From Actinoplanes sp. NBC_00393 (GTDB taxonomy: Bacteria > Actinomycetota > Actinomycetes > Mycobacteriales > Micromonosporaceae): a stretch of DNA of 64,000 nt. The notes beneath the pieces were generated by a model. It was given only the letters and a program-made list of their open reading frames with translations, searched no databases and was not told the origin of the DNA. Shown piece by piece: positions 31,287 to 41,050 of the stretch. The first letter of the stretch is position 1. Every line of letters starts with the position of its first letter. The position numbers were made by a program, and so were the translations under genes. Location of the stretch: positions 8,705,001 through 8,769,000 of the forward strand of contig NZ_CP107942.1 in assembly GCF_036053395.1 (NCBI RefSeq), read 5' to 3'.

Positions 31287-32624
31287 ATGGGAACCGCTGT
31301 GACCACGACATATCCCACCGCGGAGCTTCCGTACCCGGAGGATGCCCCGGTCTCCCAGGCCCTGTTCGACCGCGCCCAGGCCATCGTGCCGGGCGGGGTC
31401 AATTCACCTGTGCGTGCGTTCCGGGCGGTGGGGGGCACGCCGCGGTTCATGGCGTCGGGCTCCGGGCCCTGGTTGACCGACGTCGACGGGCGGCGCTACG
31501 TCGACCTGGTCTGTTCCTGGGGGCCGCTGATCCACGGGCACGCGCACCCCGAGATCATCGAGGCCGTGCAGCGCGCGGCCGCGCTGGGCACCAGTTTCGG
31601 TACGCCCACCGCCGGCGAGGTCGACCTGGCCGAGGAGATCGTCCGGCGTACGCCGATCGACGAGGTCCGGCTGGTCAACTCCGGTACCGAGGCGACCATG
31701 ACCGCGATCCGGCTGGCCCGCGGCTTCACCGGCCGGTCGAAGATCGTGAAGTTCGCCGGCTGCTACCACGGCCACGTCGACGCGCTGCTCGCCGCGGCCG
31801 GCTCCGGCGTCGCCACCCTCGGCCTGCCCGACTCGCCCGGCGTCACCGGCGCCGCGGCCAGCGAGACGATCGTGCTGCCGTACAACGACGTCGCCGCGGT
31901 CGAGGCGGCGTTCGCCGCAGAGGGCAGCGAGATCGCCGCGATCATCACCGAGGCGGCGCCCGGCAACATGGGTGTGGTCACGCCGCGCGACGACTTCAAC
32001 GGCAAGCTCGCCGAGATCGCCCACCGGCACGGCGCGCTGCTCATCATCGACGAGGTGATGACCGGTTTCCGGGTCTCCGCGGGCGGCTGGGCCGGGCTGC
32101 ACCCGGTCGACGCCGACCTGTTCACCTTCGGCAAGGTGATGGGCGGTGGCCTGCCCGCTGCGGCGTTCGGCGGCCGCCGGGAGATCATGTCGCGGCTGGC
32201 CCCGGCCGGCCCGGTCTACCAGGCCGGCACCCTCTCCGGGAACCCGCTGGCCTGCGCGGCCGGCCTGGCCTCGCTGCGGTTGGCCGACGACGCGGTCTAC
32301 AAGCGGCTCGACGACCTGGCGAACACGATCGGTTCGCTCTGCTCGGAGGCGCTGAGCGCGGCGGGCGTCACGCACCGGCTGTCGTACGCGGGCAACATGT
32401 TCTCGATCTTCTTCACCGATGTGGAGGTCGTCGACTACGACTCGGCGAAGACCCAGAACGCCGCGGCGTTCAAGGCCTTCTTCCACGCGATGCTCTCGCG
32501 CGGCGTCTATCTGCCGCCGAGCGCCTTCGAGTCGTGGTTCGTCTCGACCGCCATCGACGACGCAGCATTGGAACAGATCGCCGCGGCGGTGCCGCACGCG
32601 GCCCGAGCGGCAGCGGGAGTCTGA
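31287..32624 (+). CDS. hemL: Glutamate-1-semialdehyde 2,1-aminomutase
   Basis: A 445-residue PLP enzyme converting glutamate-1-semialdehyde to 5-aminolevulinate in C5-pathway haem and B12 synthesis. Diagnostic segments are [32 protein letters not shown], and the PLP lysine in [10 protein letters not shown] (Lys283). The start may be ATG 31287 or GTG 31299; the latter has GGGAA five bases upstream. It heads a cluster with cytochrome c maturation genes in the order also seen in mycobacteria. Confidence 0.96.
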   Translation: MGTAVTTTYPTAELPYPEDAPVSQALFDRAQAIVPGGVNSPVRAFRAVGGTPRFMASGSGPWLTDVDGRRYVDLVCSWGPLIHGHAHPEIIEAVQRAAALGTSFGTPTAGEVDLAEEIVRRTPIDEVRLVNSGTEATMTAIRLARGFTGRSKIVKFAGCYHGHVDALLAAAGSGVATLGLPDSPGVTGAAASETIVLPYNDVAAVEAAFAAEGSEIAAIITEAAPGNMGVVTPRDDFNGKLAEIAHRHGALLIIDEVMTGFRVSAGGWAGLHPVDADLFTFGKVMGGGLPAAAFGGRREIMSRLAPAGPVYQAGTLSGNPLACAAGLASLRLADDAVYKRLDDLANTIGSLCSEALSAAGVTHRLSYAGNMFSIFFTDVEVVDYDSAKTQNAAAFKAFFHAMLSRGVYLPPSAFESWFVSTAIDDAALEQIAAAVPHAARAAAGV

Positions 32625-32626
32625 CC

Positions 32627-33283
32627 TTGAGCGAGCCGACCAAGACCACGGTGCACGTGTTCCGGCACGGTGAGGTCTACAACCCGGACAAGATTCTGTA
32701 CGGCCGGTTGCCCGACTTCCACCTCTCGGAGCTGGGTCATCAGATGGCCAAGGCCGCGGCCGAGACTCTGGCGGGCCGGGACATCACCTATGTGGTCGCG
32801 AGTCCGCTCGAGCGTGCCCAGGAGACCGCGGCGCCGATCTCGGCCGAGTTCAAGCTGGAGACGGCGTCCGACATCCGGCTGATCGAGAGTGCGAACTACT
32901 TCGAGGGCAAGAAGGTCTCGGTCGGCGACGGCGCGTTCAGCAACCCGCGGCACTGGTGGGTGCTGCGCGACCCGATCACCCCGTCCTGGGGCGAGGCTTA
33001 CCTGGTGATCGCGCAGCGGATGTTCGCCGCGGTGCAGGCCGCCCGGGTCGCCGCCGAGGGCCACGAGGCGGTCTGCGTCTCGCACCAGCTTCCGATCTGG
33101 ACACTGCGCCGGTACGTGGAGGGCAAGCGGCTCTGGCACGACCCGCGTAAGCGGGAGTGCGGGCTGGCCAGCCTGACCTCGTTCCGTTTCGAGGGGTCCA
33201 AGGTGGTCGGTATCGACTACTCGGAGCCCGCCGCGCACCTGGTTGCCATGTCCGCGACCGCCAAGACCGCCAAGGGGGCGTGA
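32627..33283 (+). CDS. Histidine phosphatase family protein
   Basis: A 218-residue phosphatase of the phosphoglycerate-mutase-like family with the catalytic FRHGEV motif near residue 15, SPLERAQETA, and a second histidine in VCVSHQLPIW. The only start near the hemL stop is TTG 32627, with CGGGAG eight bases upstream. A gene of this family holds the same place between hemL and the cytochrome c genes in mycobacteria. Substrate unknown. Confidence 0.88.
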   Translation: MSEPTKTTVHVFRHGEVYNPDKILYGRLPDFHLSELGHQMAKAAAETLAGRDITYVVASPLERAQETAAPISAEFKLETASDIRLIESANYFEGKKVSVGDGAFSNPRHWWVLRDPITPSWGEAYLVIAQRMFAAVQAARVAAEGHEAVCVSHQLPIWTLRRYVEGKRLWHDPRKRECGLASLTSFRFEGSKVVGIDYSEPAAHLVAMSATAKTAKGA

Positions 33284-33285
33284 CC

Positions 33286-33840
33286 GTGCGCCGCCGCGTG
33301 GCCGTCACCGTCGCAGCGCTCGCCGCTGCCGGGCTCCTGGCCGGCTGCGGCGAAGACAGCTGGACGGCGAACTGCGAGAGTGCCGACCAGGTGGTCCAGT
33401 GCACGCCGGAGAACCGGCCGCTGGTCGACGGGGTGACCGGGGAGCTGCTCGACGGCGCCGACTACGACCTGGCCGGCGACCGGGGCAAGGTCGTCGTGGT
33501 CAACTTCTGGGGCTCGTGGTGCGCGCCGTGCCGGGCCGAGGCCGACGACCTGGAGAGCACGTACCAGGCGACCAAGGACAAGAACGTCACGTTCGTCGGC
33601 GTGAACGCGCGCGACGAACGGGACGCGGCGATCAACTTCGAGCGGGGCCGGGTCACCTACCCGAGCATCTTCGACCCGGACGCCAAGCTGGCCGTCAAGT
33701 TCGACCCGACCCAGGCGAGCACGCCGAGCACGCTGATCCTGGACCGGCAGGGCCGGATCGCCGTCGCCATCCGCCGAGCCACCACCGCCGGTGAGCTCCA
33801 GCCTTTGGTGGAACGGGTGGCCGCGGAGGGGAACCCCTGA
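33286..33840 (+). CDS. Thioredoxin-like lipoprotein for cytochrome c maturation (ResA/TlpA type)
   Basis: A 184-residue extracytoplasmic thiol-disulphide oxidoreductase. The N-terminal signal ends in a LLAGCG lipobox. The thioredoxin fold carries the catalytic WCAPC in FWGSWCAPCRAEAD and the cis-proline in QASTPSTLILD. It reduces the haem-binding cysteines of apocytochrome c using electrons from CcdA, encoded next. GTG 33286 is preferred because AAGGGGG is seven bases upstream; GTG 33280 overlaps the previous stop. Confidence 0.92.
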   Translation: MRRRVAVTVAALAAAGLLAGCGEDSWTANCESADQVVQCTPENRPLVDGVTGELLDGADYDLAGDRGKVVVVNFWGSWCAPCRAEADDLESTYQATKDKNVTFVGVNARDERDAAINFERGRVTYPSIFDPDAKLAVKFDPTQASTPSTLILDRQGRIAVAIRRATTAGELQPLVERVAAEGNP

Positions 33841-34646
33841 TGGGCGACGCCTTCCAGAACACCGCGATGAGTGGGCCGCTGCTGCTGGCGATCGGCGCGG
33901 CGCTCATCGCCGGTCTGGTCAGCATCCTCTCGCCGTGCGTACTGCCGCTGGTTCCGGGCTACCTGTCGTACGTCACCGGGCTGGCCGGCTCCGACCTCGA
34001 CACCGCGATGGGCACCGGTCGTCAAGAAGAGGGCGCGGTCGCGACCCGCACCCGGACTGTGGCCCTGAAGAGCCGGGTCCTGCTCGGCAGCAGCCTCTTC
34101 GTGCTCGGCTTCGCGGTCGTGTTCACGCTGCTCATGACCATGGTGGCGAACATCGGCGCGACCCTGATCATGCACCGGGACACCCTGAACGTCGTCCTGG
34201 GCGCCCTGATCATCGTGCTCGGCCTGGGTTACCTGGGCTGGATCCCCGGCTTCCAGCGGGAGGCCCGGATCAGCAAGCTGCCGGCCGCCGGGCTGCTCGG
34301 CGCGCCGGTCTTCGGGGCGATCTTCGCGGTCTCCTGGATCCCCTGCATCGGCCCGACGCTGGCCGCGGTCGGCGCGCTGGCCGCCACGAGCGGGCAGACC
34401 GACCGGGCGGTGATCCTCGCGCTCTCCTTCAGCCTGGGGCTGGGTATCCCGTTCATCCTGTTCGGGCTCTTCTTCCGCCGGCTGCTCGGCGTCTTCAAGG
34501 CGATCCGCCGGCACAGCCGCTGGGTGACCCGGATCGGCGGGGCACTGATGCTCGTCATCGGCGTGACGCTGATCAGCGGCCAGTGGAACTACTTCCTGGC
34601 CTGGCTGATGACCACCCTCAACTTCGGTCAGGAGCTGTACCTATGA
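33840..34646 (+). CDS. ccdA: Cytochrome c biogenesis protein CcdA
   Basis: A 268-residue polytopic membrane protein of the DsbD/CcdA family that passes electrons from cytoplasmic thioredoxin to the outside. Six or seven membrane segments are visible, with the redox cysteines in SPCVLPLVPGY and WIPCIGPTLAAV. ATG 33840 overlaps the previous stop by one base (TGATG). Confidence 0.96.
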   Translation: MGDAFQNTAMSGPLLLAIGAALIAGLVSILSPCVLPLVPGYLSYVTGLAGSDLDTAMGTGRQEEGAVATRTRTVALKSRVLLGSSLFVLGFAVVFTLLMTMVANIGATLIMHRDTLNVVLGALIIVLGLGYLGWIPGFQREARISKLPAAGLLGAPVFGAIFAVSWIPCIGPTLAAVGALAATSGQTDRAVILALSFSLGLGIPFILFGLFFRRLLGVFKAIRRHSRWVTRIGGALMLVIGVTLISGQWNYFLAWLMTTLNFGQELYL

Positions 34647-36250
34647 CCGTGGTCGAGGACCGGCCCGCCACGGCCGACGCGCCACCGCCGCGGCGCGTCA
34701 ACCCGCTGTGGGCCCTGCTGCGCAATTCGTGGCGGCAACTGACCAGCATGCGTACGGCGCTGATCCTGCTCTTCCTGCTCGCGGTGGCGGCCGTACCCGG
34801 CTCGATCTTCCCGCAGCGGACGGTGAACCGGGAGAACGTCGCGGAGTACTTCGCCGCGCACCCGGATCTGGCGCCGACCCTCGACCGGTTCTTCGCCTTC
34901 GACGTCTACTCGTCACCGTGGTTCGCGGCGATCTACCTGCTGCTCTTCACCTCACTGGTCGGGTGTGTGCTGCCCCGGCTTCGTGATCACGTTCGCGCGC
35001 TGACGACCGTACCCCCGGATGCTCCGAAGCGGATGGACCGCCTGCCGCAGCATCTCGCCGCGACCTCGCGCCCGGAGGCTCCGGAAGCGACTGCCGAAGG
35101 CATCGCGAAGTTCCTGCGCGGCCGTCGTTTCCGGACAAGGCTGCGCGAGCTGCCGGACGGCTCCTGGACCATCTCGGCGGAGAAGGGCTTCCTCAAGGAG
35201 ACCGGCAACCTGCTGTTCCACTTCGCCATGCTGGCGGTGCTGATCGGCGTCGGTTTCGGGCACTGGTACGGCTGGCACGCCAACCGCCTGCTGGTGGCCG
35301 GCCCGGACCAGGGCTTCTGCAACACGCTCACCCAGTTCGACGACTCGGCCCTCGGCCCGCAGGTGTCCACGGACGACCTGCCGGACTTCTGCATGAAGCT
35401 CGACAAGTTCGACGCGAGCTACCAGGCGAACGGCGTACCGAAGTCGTTCCTGGCGACCGTCGCGGTCAGCGAGGGCGGCGGGACCGATCAGATCCGGTCG
35501 TTCACGGTGAACGACCCGCTGCGGCTGGACGGGGCGAACGTCTACCTGCTCGGTCAAGGCTACGCGCCGGTGCTGCGGTTCACCGACCGGTACGGCGTCC
35601 AGCAGACCAAGATCGTGCCGTTCCTGCCCACCGACGGGATGCTGACCAGCGAGGGCGTCGCCCAGTTCCCGGACGTCAACATCGATCCGAAGACCAACAA
35701 GCGCGACGACAAGCTGCAGATGGGCTTCGAGGGCGTCTACCTGCCCACCGGCGGGACCGACGGCAGTGCCCGCTCGCAGTTCCCGGCCGAGAACAATCCG
35801 GTGCTCTACCTGGCCGCCTACCGGGGTGACCTGGGCCTGGACGTCGGCATCCCGGGCTCGGTCTACTCGCTGGACCGGGGCCAGATCGCGAACGGCAAGC
35901 TGGCCAAGATCAGCGGCGAGCGGCCGTACGTGTTGCGCCCCGGCGAAACCTGGACCCTGGACGACGGCAGCAAGCTGGAGTTCGTCGGCACCCGGCAGTT
36001 CGCCACCCTCTCCATCCGGTACGACCCGACGCAGTTCGTGCTGCTCATCGGCTCGGTGCTCGGCCTGATCGGCCTGATGCTCTCGCTCGCCGTGCACCGC
36101 CGCCGGGTCTGGTTCCGGGTCTCGCCGGCCCCCGGCGAGACGGGGAGTAGCGTGATCGAAGCCGGTGGTTTGCCCCGCACCGACTATTCCGGGTTCGCCG
36201 ACGAGTTCGAGGCGTTGACCCAAGGCGTTATCAAGGAAGGAAAGTCCTGA
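34643..36250 (+). CDS. resB: Cytochrome c biogenesis protein ResB (Ccs1)
   Basis: A 535-residue System II cytochrome c synthase subunit. Three N-terminal membrane segments (TALILLFLLAVAAVPGSIFPQR, FAAIYLLLFTSLVGCVLPRL, LLFHFAMLAVLIGVGFGHWYG) are followed by a large extracytoplasmic domain and a last membrane segment (FVLLIGSVLGLIGLMLSL). With CcsB it carries haem across the membrane and attaches it to CXXCH. ATG 34643 overlaps the ccdA stop and its stop overlaps the ccsB start. Confidence 0.95.
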   Translation: MTVVEDRPATADAPPPRRVNPLWALLRNSWRQLTSMRTALILLFLLAVAAVPGSIFPQRTVNRENVAEYFAAHPDLAPTLDRFFAFDVYSSPWFAAIYLLLFTSLVGCVLPRLRDHVRALTTVPPDAPKRMDRLPQHLAATSRPEAPEATAEGIAKFLRGRRFRTRLRELPDGSWTISAEKGFLKETGNLLFHFAMLAVLIGVGFGHWYGWHANRLLVAGPDQGFCNTLTQFDDSALGPQVSTDDLPDFCMKLDKFDASYQANGVPKSFLATVAVSEGGGTDQIRSFTVNDPLRLDGANVYLLGQGYAPVLRFTDRYGVQQTKIVPFLPTDGMLTSEGVAQFPDVNIDPKTNKRDDKLQMGFEGVYLPTGGTDGSARSQFPAENNPVLYLAAYRGDLGLDVGIPGSVYSLDRGQIANGKLAKISGERPYVLRPGETWTLDDGSKLEFVGTRQFATLSIRYDPTQFVLLIGSVLGLIGLMLSLAVHRRRVWFRVSPAPGETGSSVIEAGGLPRTDYSGFADEFEALTQGVIKEGKS

Positions 36251-37203
36251 TGGCGGAGCTGTCCGACCAGCTCATGGCGTTCACCGTGCTGGCCTATCTG
36301 GTCGCCATGATCAGTCATGCGGGTGAGTACGCGTTCGGCAAGCGCAGCCGGGTCGGCCGGGCCGCCGTCCGGGAGTTGGTCGGCGCCGGGGCGCCCGTCG
36401 TGGGAAAGGCGCCCCCGGTCGAGGAGAAGGCGAAGCTGACCCGGGGCGAGTGGTCCGGCCGCATCGCGGTGGCCTTCACCTTCCTCGGCCTGGCGCTGCA
36501 CCTCGGCTCCGCGGCCACCCGGGGCATCGCCGCCGAGCGGATGCCCTGGGGCAACATGTACGAGTACATCCTCTCCGCGACGCTGGTCGGCGCCGTGGTC
36601 TGGGCGGGTGTGCTGATCCGCAAGCCGGCCGTCCGGCACCTCGGCCTGTTCACCTCGCTGACCCTCGTGGTGCTGCTCGGCGCGGCGAACCTGATCGCCT
36701 ACACCCCGGTCGGCCCGCTGGTCCCGGCGCTGAACTCGTACTGGTTCATCGTCCACGTGTCGACGATCATCGTCTCCTCCGGGATCTTCCTGATCGGCGC
36801 GGTGCCGGCCGCCATGTTCCTGATCAAGAACGGGTACGACGAGGGCAAGCGCAGCTTCCCGTACACGCTGGGCAAGCATGTCACCGACGCGACCGGGCTG
36901 GAGCGGCTCACCTTCCGGCTGCACGCCTTCGCCTTCCCGCTCTTCACGTTCGGCGCGCTGATCGCCGGACCGCTGTGGGCCGAGGCGTCCTGGGGCCGGT
37001 ACTGGGGCTGGGACCCCAAGGAGGTCTGGGCGTTCATCTCCTGGATCGTCTACGCCGCCTACCTGCACGCCCGGGCCACGCCCAGCGTGAAGCGGACGAC
37101 CGCGACCTGGATCGCGCTGCTCGGCTTCGTCACGATGCTGATGAACCTGTTCGGCGTGAACCTGTTCTTCGAGGGCCTGCACTCGTACGCCGACGCGGGC
37201 TGA
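36250..37203 (+). CDS. ccsB: Cytochrome c biogenesis protein CcsB (CcsA family, haem handling)
   Basis: A 317-residue membrane protein with about eight segments and the haem-binding tryptophan-rich WGRYWGWDPKEVWAFISW motif near residue 255. Histidines in the membrane (FIVHVS, RLHAFAF) are likely haem ligands. It is the last gene of the hemL-ccs run. Confidence 0.95.
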   Translation: MAELSDQLMAFTVLAYLVAMISHAGEYAFGKRSRVGRAAVRELVGAGAPVVGKAPPVEEKAKLTRGEWSGRIAVAFTFLGLALHLGSAATRGIAAERMPWGNMYEYILSATLVGAVVWAGVLIRKPAVRHLGLFTSLTLVVLLGAANLIAYTPVGPLVPALNSYWFIVHVSTIIVSSGIFLIGAVPAAMFLIKNGYDEGKRSFPYTLGKHVTDATGLERLTFRLHAFAFPLFTFGALIAGPLWAEASWGRYWGWDPKEVWAFISWIVYAAYLHARATPSVKRTTATWIALLGFVTMLMNLFGVNLFFEGLHSYADAG

Positions 37204-37213
37204 CCCGACGGCC

Positions 37214-38083
37214 TCAGCAGCCGCCCGCTGTCCACGTGTCGTAACGGGTCACCCAGTCCAGACAGAAACCGCCCCGGCGCTGCTGTTGATTGACTTCAGC
37301 GCCGGTAAGCGTGCCCACGTCCTCGCGCCAGTACCGGGCCGGTCCACGGTCCGCCGGGCGTAACCGGACGTTGTCCACGGTCACCTTCGGCACGTCGATC
37401 CGGGCCGGCCGGCTGCTGTCGACGTGCACCTCGACGTACTGCTCCATCTGCGCGGTCGCGCCGATCGGCAGCTTCTGGGTGGTCAGCAGGTTCCACCGGT
37501 TGTTCCACCAGAGCCAGGCCCGCCAGACGCCGTTCGCGTCGGAGTTCAGGTCGAACCAGATCTGGTCGCCGGGGCGCACCGCGTACTGGTTGTGGAACTG
37601 CCAGACGTTGGTGTTCGTGTTGAACGTGTAGATGTGCTGGCGGCCGGGGGTGGCCCAGCCGGTCTCCGCCCAGCCCGCCTCCAGCCACCGGATCTGGCCG
37701 CCGCCCATGTCCCGTTTCGCCATGAACCGGCCGGCCACGAAGTCGTACGTGTTCGGGCGGATCGAGCCGTCCACGATCGAGAACCGGCCGGAGACGCCGC
37801 TCCACTCGCCGCTCGTACCGGCCCCGAGATGGTGGTAGCCGCTGGGGGTGAAGCCGTTCCCGGGGCGGGTCATGCGTACCCCCGACTCCAGGATCCGGCC
37901 CGAGGCGCGGCAGGCGCCCGGGGCCTTCGGCCCGGCGGGCCCGGTCGGCGGACGGGTCGACTTCGGGCCGGGCGCGCACTCCGGCAGACGCGTCGCCCGG
38001 GCCGAGATCGCCGGCCCGGCGACCGCCAGGCCGGCGACGATTCCGGTCAGGGCACACCACCGGGCCACGTTGCGGAGCTTCAC
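37214..38083 (-). CDS. Secreted protein of unknown function
   Basis: A 289-residue exported protein with a signal peptide (ALTGIVAGLAVAGPAISARA) and a beta-rich body dense in Trp, Tyr and Asn (QHIYTFNTNTNVWQFHNQY, RAWLWWNNRWNLLTTQ). The pattern suggests a jelly-roll carbohydrate-interacting fold, but I do not recognise the family. It faces the ccs cluster with ten bases between the stop codons. Cysteines are few (four in the mature protein) and could form disulphides. Confidence 0.75.
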   Translation of the reverse strand: MKLRNVARWCALTGIVAGLAVAGPAISARATRLPECAPGPKSTRPPTGPAGPKAPGACRASGRILESGVRMTRPGNGFTPSGYHHLGAGTSGEWSGVSGRFSIVDGSIRPNTYDFVAGRFMAKRDMGGGQIRWLEAGWAETGWATPGRQHIYTFNTNTNVWQFHNQYAVRPGDQIWFDLNSDANGVWRAWLWWNNRWNLLTTQKLPIGATAQMEQYVEVHVDSSRPARIDVPKVTVDNVRLRPADRGPARYWREDVGTLTGAEVNQQQRRGGFCLDWVTRYDTWTAGGC

Positions 38084-38164
38084 GCCCCGCTCAACGCGAG
38101 TAACCGATCACGAGTGACGGGGCTGCCAGGGGCTCCACAGCACTCCGGTGCAAGACTGGTTGCC

Positions 38165-39625
38165 ATGGCGCCCCGTGGATTCCCCTATGCCGATCTGCAG
38201 AGCTTCATCACCGCCCTGGAAGCAGCCGGTGAGCTGCGCCGGATCAAGGTGCCGGTGGACCCGACGCTGGAGATCAGCGAGATCGTCACGCGTACCGTGC
38301 GGGCCGGTGGCCCGGCGCTGCTCTTCGAGCGGCCGACCCGGGGCGACATGCCGCTGGTGATCAACCTGTTCGGCACCGAGAAGCGGATGGCGATGGCCCT
38401 CGGCGTCGAGCGCCTCGACGAGGTCGGCGAGCGGATCGGCTCCATGATCAAACCGGAGCTGCCGGTCGGCTGGTCCGGCATCCGGGAGGGCATCGGCAAG
38501 GTGCTTCAGCTCAAGTCGATGCCGCCGAAGAAGATCAAGTCCGCGCCCTGCCAAGAGGTGGTGCTCAAGGGCGACGACGTCGACCTGAACAAGCTGCCCG
38601 GTCTGCAGGTCTGGCCCGGTGACGGCGGCATCTTCCACAACTTCGGGCTGACGCACACCAAGCACCCGGAGACCGGCAAGCGCAACCTCGGCCTCTACCG
38701 GCTCCAGCAGCATTCGAGGAACACCCTCGGCATGCACTGGCAGATCCACAAGGATTCCACCGCGCATCACGCGGTGGCCGAGCGGCTCGGCCAGCGCCTT
38801 CCGGTCGCGGTCGCCTTCGGTTGCGACCCCGTGGTTTCGTACGCGTCGAGCGCGCCCCTGCCGTCCGACATCGACGAATACCTGTTCGCCGGCTATCTCA
38901 AGGGCGAGCGGATCGAGATGGTCGACTGCCTGACCGTGCCGCTGCAGGTGCCGGCCGAGGCGCAGATCGTGCTGGAGGGCTACCTGGAGCCGGGCGAGCG
39001 GCTACCGGAGGGCCCGTTCGGCGACCACACCGGCTACTACACGCCGGTCGAGCCGTTCCCGGTGCTGCACGTCGAGACCATGACGATGCGCAAGAAGCCG
39101 ATCTACCACTCGATCATCACGTCGAAGCCGCCGCAGGAGGACCACGGCCTCGGCAAGGCCACCGAGCGGATCTTCCTGCCGCTGGCGAAGCTGCTGATCC
39201 CGGACATCGTCGACTACGACATGCCGGCCGCCGGCGTCTTCCACAACTGCCTCATCGTGTCGATCCGCAAGCGCTACCCGAAGCACGCGCAGAAGGTGAT
39301 GAGCGCGCTCTGGGGCGCCCACCTGATGTCGCTGGCCAAGCTGATCGTGGTGGTCGACGAGGACTGCGACGTGCACGACTACCAGGAGGTCGCGTTCCGG
39401 GCGTTCGGCAACGTCGACTACGCCCACGACCTGGTGCTCACCCAGGGGCCGGTGGACCACCTGGACCACGCTTCCTACCAGCAGTTCTGGGGTGGCAAGG
39501 CGGGCGTCGACGCCACCCGTAAGCTGCCCACCGAGGGCTACACCCGGGGCTGGCCGGAGGAGATGACCATGTCTTCCGAGGTCGTCTCCCTCGTCGACAA
39601 GCGGTGGAAGGAATACGGCATATGA
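38165..39625 (+). CDS. mqnL: UbiD-family decarboxylase of menaquinone synthesis (MqnL)
   Basis: A 486-residue prenylated-FMN-dependent decarboxylase (QVWPGDGGIFHNFGLTHTKHPETGKRNLGLYRLQ, GPFGDHTGYYTP, MPAAGVFHNC). It is expected to decarboxylate the dihydroxynaphthoate-type ring of the futalosine menaquinone pathway. The prenyltransferase gene overlaps its end and ubiX, which makes its cofactor, lies 2.5 kb downstream; Streptomyces has the same cluster. ATG 38165 is chosen because upstream sequence belongs to the divergent intergenic region. Confidence 0.92.
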   Translation: MAPRGFPYADLQSFITALEAAGELRRIKVPVDPTLEISEIVTRTVRAGGPALLFERPTRGDMPLVINLFGTEKRMAMALGVERLDEVGERIGSMIKPELPVGWSGIREGIGKVLQLKSMPPKKIKSAPCQEVVLKGDDVDLNKLPGLQVWPGDGGIFHNFGLTHTKHPETGKRNLGLYRLQQHSRNTLGMHWQIHKDSTAHHAVAERLGQRLPVAVAFGCDPVVSYASSAPLPSDIDEYLFAGYLKGERIEMVDCLTVPLQVPAEAQIVLEGYLEPGERLPEGPFGDHTGYYTPVEPFPVLHVETMTMRKKPIYHSIITSKPPQEDHGLGKATERIFLPLAKLLIPDIVDYDMPAAGVFHNCLIVSIRKRYPKHAQKVMSALWGAHLMSLAKLIVVVDEDCDVHDYQEVAFRAFGNVDYAHDLVLTQGPVDHLDHASYQQFWGGKAGVDATRKLPTEGYTRGWPEEMTMSSEVVSLVDKRWKEYGI

Positions 39626-40509
39626 CGGCGGTCGAGGAACAGCCCGGGAAGGTCAAGTCCTTCCTGCGGCTGGTCATGATCGAGCACTCGGTCTTCGCGC
39701 TGCCGTTCGCCTATCTCTCCGCGCTGGTCGCGATCGACCGGGACGGGACCGGGCGGCACTGGGGCGACCTGGTGCTGATCACGATCGCCATGGTGTCGGG
39801 GCGGACCTTCGCGATGGCCGCCAACCGGATCCTGGACCGGAAGATCGATGCGCTGAATCCGCGTACGCAGAATCGGGAGCTGGTCACCGGGGCGGTGAGC
39901 GTCCGGACCGCCTGGACCGGCGCCCTGGTCTCGCTGGTCGTCCTGATCGTCGCGGCCGGCCTGCTCAACCCGCTCTGCCTGGTGCTGTCGCCGCTCGCGG
40001 TGGTCCCGCTGGTGATCTACCCGTATGCGAAGCGGTTCACGAACTACCCGCACTACGTGCTGGCGCTGGCCCAGGCTGTCGCGCCGGTCGGCGCCTGGCT
40101 GGGCATCACCGGTACGTTCGACGGCTCCTTCCCGGCCTGGGTGCTCGGCGCCGCGGTGGGCCTGTGGATCGGCGGCTTCGACATCATCTACGCCTGCCAG
40201 GACGTGGAGGTGGACCGCCGGATCGGCGTGCACTCCACCCCGGCCCGCTGGGGTGTGCGGACCGCCCTGCACATCTCCACCGTCACCCACGTCGTGACGT
40301 TCGCGCTGTTCGTCTGGTTCGGCCAGCTGGTCGGTCTCGGCTGGCTCTGGTGGATCGGGCTGCTGCTCACCGCGGGTGCGCTGGTCTACCAGCACGTCGT
40401 GGTGACCGAGAACGATCTTTCCAAGGTCAACCGGGCGTTCTTCACCGCCAACGGCTTCATCGGGATCGCCCTGTTCCTCTTCGCCCTGCTCGATCTGGTT
40501 CTGCTGTAA
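39622..40509 (+). CDS. mqnP: Menaquinone prenyltransferase (UbiA family, MqnP)
   Basis: A 295-residue membrane prenyltransferase with eight to nine segments. The two Asp-rich motifs are NRILDRKIDALNPRT and DVEVDRRIGVHS, which bind the polyprenyl diphosphate through magnesium. ATG 39622 overlaps the mqnL stop. It attaches the isoprenoid tail in menaquinone synthesis. Confidence 0.93.
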   Translation: MTAVEEQPGKVKSFLRLVMIEHSVFALPFAYLSALVAIDRDGTGRHWGDLVLITIAMVSGRTFAMAANRILDRKIDALNPRTQNRELVTGAVSVRTAWTGALVSLVVLIVAAGLLNPLCLVLSPLAVVPLVIYPYAKRFTNYPHYVLALAQAVAPVGAWLGITGTFDGSFPAWVLGAAVGLWIGGFDIIYACQDVEVDRRIGVHSTPARWGVRTALHISTVTHVVTFALFVWFGQLVGLGWLWWIGLLLTAGALVYQHVVVTENDLSKVNRAFFTANGFIGIALFLFALLDLVLL

Positions 40510-40540
40510 CCGGATCGACCGGACCCTCCGTCTAATCCGC

Positions 40541-41050
40541 GTGAGCGATAGAGAGGCCGAGTTCCGGGAGTTCGTCGGCGCGCGGATGGAGTCGCTGCGC
40601 GGCCTGGCGTACCTGACGTGCGGCGACTGGCAGGTGGCCGAGGACGCCGTCCTCGCAGCGCTGTCCCGGCTGTACGTGAAATGGAACCGGATCGACAACC
40701 CGGAGGCGTACGCGCGCAGCGCCGTGATCCGGGCGGCGATCGACGAGACCCGCCGGCCGTGGTGGCGGCGGGAGAAGTCGCACAGCCACGCGATGCCGGA
40801 CCGCCCCGAGCCGGACGCCACGCACGCGGTCGAGGACCGGCTGCAGATCCGCGCGGCGCTGGCCACCCTGCCACCCCGGCAGCGGGCGGTGCTGGTGCTG
40901 CGGTTCCTGGAGGGGCTCAGCGTGCAGCAGACCGCCGCGGCACTGGGCTGCCCGGAGGGGACGGTCAAGGCGTACACGTCACGCGGGCTCGACGCGCTCC
41001 GCCGGATTCTCGGCACCGAGTGGGAGGTGCGCCATGAGGCAACTGTCTGA
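40541..41050 (+). CDS. SigE-family ECF sigma factor
   Basis: A 169-residue ECF sigma of the actinobacterial SigE-family type (not mycobacterial SigE). Region 2 (FREFVGARMESLRGLAYLTCGDWQVAEDAVLAAL) and region 4 (LPPRQRAVLVLRFLEGLSVQQTAAALGCPEGTVKAYTSRGL) are clear. It starts with GTG and overlaps the next gene by 17 bases, the typical sigma/anti-sigma arrangement. Confidence 0.93.
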   Translation: MSDREAEFREFVGARMESLRGLAYLTCGDWQVAEDAVLAALSRLYVKWNRIDNPEAYARSAVIRAAIDETRRPWWRREKSHSHAMPDRPEPDATHAVEDRLQIRAALATLPPRQRAVLVLRFLEGLSVQQTAAALGCPEGTVKAYTSRGLDALRRILGTEWEVRHEATV